In this document: positions 31,079 through 33,802 of the stretch, piece after piece
Layout of the letters: each line of letters starts with the position of its first letter
Numbering within the stretch: the stretch's first letter is position 1
The notes under the pieces: model-generated
What the model was told of the DNA's origin: nothing
Database searches by the model: none
Seen by the model: the letters and a program-made list of their open reading frames with translations, nothing else
Assembly (NCBI GenBank): GCA_031548515.1
Contig: JAVBRB010000007.1
Location: forward strand, 1-33,802
Source of the DNA: UBA940 sp031548515
GTDB taxonomy: Bacteria; Bacteroidota; Bacteroidia; Bacteroidales; Rikenellaceae
Length of the DNA: 33,802 nucleotides
Direction of reading: 5' to 3'
Program-made: the position numbers and the translations under genes

Positions 31079-31936
31079 TTAATCCTGAAATGCAGCGCTC
31101 CGGCACACGAACCACGGGTTCAGAAGCGACTCCTTATTATACGTGAACTTCCCTAATCCGGGCAGCGATTTAGTCGTTCCGCCCGTGTCCGAAAGGATGA
31201 TCTCCCCGGCCGCCGTATCCCACTCATAGGTATCCGAAGTGCGCGGATAGTAATCTATTTCGCCCTCGGCCAGCATGCAGAACTTATATGAGCTGCCCTG
31301 CTCGACCAGCACCGCGTCGGGATGCTTCGCCTTTATCATATCGATATGCTCCATCGTCTCGGGCGTCTTGTGCGAACGACTCACGGCAATGCGGATCGGA
31401 CTGTTGCACTCCTTTTTCAGGGGTAGTTTCATAGCTCCCTCGAAAACATCTTCATAGGTCAGTTCGGCGTCCGGATCGGGTTTTACCTCCCGTCTCATGA
31501 ACGAACCGTGTCCCTTTTCGCAGAAATATATCTTTTCAAAATATGGAACGTAGATCACCCCGATCACCGGACGGTTGTTCATCACCAGCGCGATGTTGAC
31601 CGTGAACTCGTTGTTGCCCTTAATGAACTCTTTGGTACCGTCCAACGGATCGACCAGCCAGAACATATCCCAATCCCTGCGTTCGTCGAAACGCATCTCG
31701 CGCCCCTCCTCGCTCAACAGCGGGATGTGCGTCTGCCCCAGGTATTCCTTTATGACGGTGTGTGCCAGCTTGTCGGCCAAGGTTATGGGCGTTTGGTCGC
31801 GCTTCAGGTCGACGTCGTAATCCCCCTTACGCCTGTAAACGTCCAGAATGACCGCTCCAGCCCTCAAAGCGGCATTGTAAGCCTTCGGCACGAGATATTC
31901 CCTCTGCTGCGCATTCAAATACTTTCCGTCTTTCAT
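31079..31936 (-). CDS. cysQ: 3'(2'),5'-bisphosphate nucleotidase (CysQ type)
   Basis: CysQ hydrolyses 3'-phosphoadenosine 5'-phosphate (PAP) to AMP, clearing a sulfur-assimilation by-product. The ATG at 31936 gives 285 aa. The inositol-monophosphatase fold is marked by LSEEG (metal Glu), FWLVDPLDGTKEFIKGNNEFTVNIALV (DPLDGT metal motif) and the late DTYEWDTAAGEIILSDTGG (WDxAAG). Substrate could also be an inositol phosphate, but the KEFI..N.EFTVNIAL form favours CysQ. A TTG start 6 nt earlier is possible. It converges on dapA. Confidence 0.85.
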   Translation of the reverse strand: MKDGKYLNAQQREYLVPKAYNAALRAGAVILDVYRRKGDYDVDLKRDQTPITLADKLAHTVIKEYLGQTHIPLLSEEGREMRFDERRDWDMFWLVDPLDGTKEFIKGNNEFTVNIALVMNNRPVIGVIYVPYFEKIYFCEKGHGSFMRREVKPDPDAELTYEDVFEGAMKLPLKKECNSPIRIAVSRSHKTPETMEHIDMIKAKHPDAVLVEQGSSYKFCMLAEGEIDYYPRTSDTYEWDTAAGEIILSDTGGTTKSLPGLGKFTYNKESLLNPWFVCRSAAFQD

Positions 31937-31984
31937 AACCAATAAGGTTTTTTATAGCTAATAAATTGCCGCCGGAATTCCAGC

Positions 31985-33496
31985 TTACTGCAGCTCTAAC
32001 CAAATCATTTTATAACCATCGGTTTCAGCTTCCAAGACCATAGGTCCTTTATATTTCTTGCCGTTCATGTCGCGCCATGTTCCTTTCGGGAGCCTGACGA
32101 GCCTCCGTGGGCTGTCGTCCAGGGCCGGGGCTATCAGGTATTTGTCACCCAACATGTACTGGCCGGTACAGTCTGCGAAACCGTCATCCGCAAACATATA
32201 TTCCATGGGACGGATTATCGGTTCTACGGTTTTGCAAGCTTCGGCGTATGCCTTTTCCATATATGAAGCCAGCGACGCGCGGAAAGCGAGCACCCGTTTC
32301 ATTTCGTCGGCCGCGAAGCCGTATTTCCACGGCGCGAACGGAACATGCGCGACAGGCATCATCAACTGCATCAGCGCGTAACGCACAGTCTCTTGCTCTC
32401 CGGCTCTCCCCAGGTCCGCAAATCCCGGCAGCACCTGCACAAACGGTCCTGCGGCAATGCCCGCCGTGACTATATCTGTCATGTATTCGGCCTGACTCTC
32501 CTTGGCGGTTCGAACCGACGACACGTAATCCGTCCGGAATTCCGGCATCCCCGGCCGGAATTCTGTGATTGCAAATCCCGCGCCTGTTTCATGCCATGCT
32601 CTCAAAAAAGTTTTTTTGTCGACTGCAGAACCATCGTAACGGTCTATAAAATCGATGCAATCCATACGAAACCCGTCTACACCATATTTGCCGGCAACCT
32701 CATGTAAACCCGATTTGATTGCATCGGCGGTACGGGAATTGGTTACGTCGACAACAGAACATACTCCGTCGCCAGTATACATAGTCCAAGGCTTGCCACC
32801 ATCGGCGACGAGCACCCCGAATTCATTGAACAAGGCGTATTCTGCGCCGTAAGCGGCTATGTATGGTCTGGCGGTCAGAAGGACTTTGAATCCGAGGCCG
32901 TGCATTTCGTCGACGAACGCCTTGGGGTCGGGATATCTTAGTTTGTCGAAGTCGTTTTGCAGCGGAGTCCTCCAACCGTCGGCCAAGACCATTATACCCG
33001 CGGGATACCCCTCTTTGAGCAACCGGCGGGCGTAAGCCAGAATATCGTCGGCATTTTGCAGAAATCCGAAATCCGCCTCTGTTTCGTAGACTATATCGGA
33101 GAAAAGTTCGGGCGACGGGAATTTGTCTGTTCCCGTGAAATCACTGTGATGCATCGCAAGATATGCCTGACGAAGCGTCCGGCCTCCTTTCTCGGCGCTG
33201 ATTTCGACGTCGGATGTAATCGTGAACTTCTTGTCATCGAAAACCACCCTCATCGGCTCGTCATTGCGTATGTACCTTCCCGCAGAAGAAACAAGATATC
33301 CCGTACAAAAACAGCTGCAGGCCATATGGGGAGTAACCGTCACAAAAGGCCCAAGGGGTTGCTCCGGACAGTTCCCGGCAAACATCCCCCACCATTTTTC
33401 CCCGGCCTGTACCGGGATCTCGGACACAACCTGCGCGGAAGCAGATGAAAAACTGAAGATAAAGAATGAAATAAGGATTATTCCTGTGATGCGCAT
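31985..33496 (-). CDS. Secreted GH31-like glycoside hydrolase
   Basis: The 503-aa protein begins with a signal peptide (MRITGIILISFFIFSFSSASAQ, cleavage near residue 21). The TIM-barrel part shows AGIMVLADGWRTPLQNDFDKLRYPDPKAFVDEMHGLGFKVLLTARPYI. It then has KYGVDGFRMDCIDFIDRYDG with Asp279 as the probable nucleophile, a Tyr/Asp-rich acid-base region near SQAEYMTDIVTAG, and a C-terminal RPMEYMF...QYMLGDKYLIAPAL and PKGTWRDMNGKKYKGP, the usual GH31 beta-sandwich start. It is shorter than most GH31 alpha-glucosidases because the N-terminal sandwich is reduced. An unusual Cys-rich run MACSCFCTGY lies at about 58-67. Substrate unknown. Confidence 0.82.
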   Translation of the reverse strand: MRITGIILISFFIFSFSSASAQVVSEIPVQAGEKWWGMFAGNCPEQPLGPFVTVTPHMACSCFCTGYLVSSAGRYIRNDEPMRVVFDDKKFTITSDVEISAEKGGRTLRQAYLAMHHSDFTGTDKFPSPELFSDIVYETEADFGFLQNADDILAYARRLLKEGYPAGIMVLADGWRTPLQNDFDKLRYPDPKAFVDEMHGLGFKVLLTARPYIAAYGAEYALFNEFGVLVADGGKPWTMYTGDGVCSVVDVTNSRTADAIKSGLHEVAGKYGVDGFRMDCIDFIDRYDGSAVDKKTFLRAWHETGAGFAITEFRPGMPEFRTDYVSSVRTAKESQAEYMTDIVTAGIAAGPFVQVLPGFADLGRAGEQETVRYALMQLMMPVAHVPFAPWKYGFAADEMKRVLAFRASLASYMEKAYAEACKTVEPIIRPMEYMFADDGFADCTGQYMLGDKYLIAPALDDSPRRLVRLPKGTWRDMNGKKYKGPMVLEAETDGYKMIWLELQ

Positions 33497-33610
33497 GATA
33501 TTTTATTAAAGAGGTACATTAAAGTCGGATACAAAATAACGAAAAAAACGGAAAACCAATATGTCACACCCTATCATAAAAAGTTGTTTGAGGAAAAATT
33601 CACACATTTG

Positions 33611-33641
33611 TTTGCCGGAAAGTAAAAAATAGATATATTTG
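33611..33641 (+). promoter_or_regulatory. rplU promoter
   Basis: TTTG (33611-33614), 19 nt, TATATTTG (33634-33641) is an exact consensus promoter, 23 nt before the rplU ATG. Confidence 0.8.
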
Positions 33642-33664
33642 CATCCCAATATTCATGTCACAAC

Positions 33665-33802
33665 ATGTACGTAATTGTAGAGATAGCAGGTCAGCAGTTC
33701 AAGGCTGAGAAGGGTCGGAAGCTCTATGTTCACCGTCTTAAAGGGGAAGAAGGTTCCCCGGTGAGCTTCGATCAGGTACTGCTAACGGATAGCGACGGTC
33801 AG
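33665..33802 (+). CDS. rplU: 50S ribosomal protein L21, 5' part
   Basis: The ATG at 33665 opens a frame that runs off the right edge after 46 codons. It reads MYVIVEIAGQQFKAEKGRK, then LYVHRL and FDQVLL, the conserved N-terminus of L21, which binds 23S rRNA. The gene normally precedes rpmA (L27), which would lie outside the window. A consensus promoter is directly upstream. Confidence 0.93.
   Translation, partial: MYVIVEIAGQQFKAEKGRKLYVHRLKGEEGSPVSFDQVLLTDSDGQ

Overview
The window looks like chromosomal DNA of a Bacteroidota member, most likely a Rikenellaceae/Alistipes-type gut bacterium. This is inferred from several signs: promoters of the TTTG-N19-TAnnTTTG type; typical neighbours such as phoH near purC, and acpP-fabF-rnc divergent from purN; a DUF4837 lipoprotein; a GlsB-like N-acyltransferase; class II B12-dependent ribonucleotide reductase; and moderately GC-rich housekeeping genes. 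Genus level is a guess. Both edges cut ribosomal protein genes: L31 type B on the left and L21 on the right.

Layout. 1-7.3 kb (+ strand): the end of rpmE2, an outer-membrane barrel protein, phoH, a frameshifted zinc-ribbon gene, a Cys/Leu-rich-repeat lipoprotein, purC, a pepD-type dipeptidase and a lipid kinase. 7.3-9.35 kb (- strand): a visibly AT-rich two-gene island, a D12-class adenine DNA methyltransferase translationally coupled to a probable PD-ExK restriction endonuclease. 9.56-13.5 kb (+): nrdJ and an OmpA-domain barrel protein, closed by a perfect 19-bp hairpin shared with the convergent efp. 13.6-15.5 kb (-): efp, ubiX and a polysaccharide deacetylase. A compact divergent promoter pair then leads into the DUF4837 lipoprotein (+). 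16.7-19.8 kb (-): radC, rnc, fabF, acpP. 19.9-22.9 kb (+): purN, pepE, yraN and a glycosyltransferase. 23.4-27.2 kb (-): an operon-like run of a GlsB-like N-acyltransferase, a Stealth-type sugar-phosphate transferase and two tandemly duplicated GT92-like glycosyltransferases. 27.5-31 kb: a small acidic protein (-), ligA and dapA (+). 31-33.5 kb (-): a CysQ-type phosphatase and a secreted GH31-like glycosidase. The window ends in rplU (+).

Most of the window is ordinary core genome: nucleotide synthesis (purC, purN, nrdJ), fatty-acid synthesis (acpP, fabF), RNA/DNA maintenance (rnc, radC, ligA) and translation (L31, L21, EF-P). The accessory parts are the restriction-modification island, the surface-glycan/lipid operon at 23.4-27.2 kb, the LRR lipoprotein and several intergenic repeats. 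The repeats include one hairpin repeat family present twice at the same length (81 bp); one copy is nested in an 18-bp terminal inverted repeat. No CRISPR array, transposase, tRNA or rRNA was seen.
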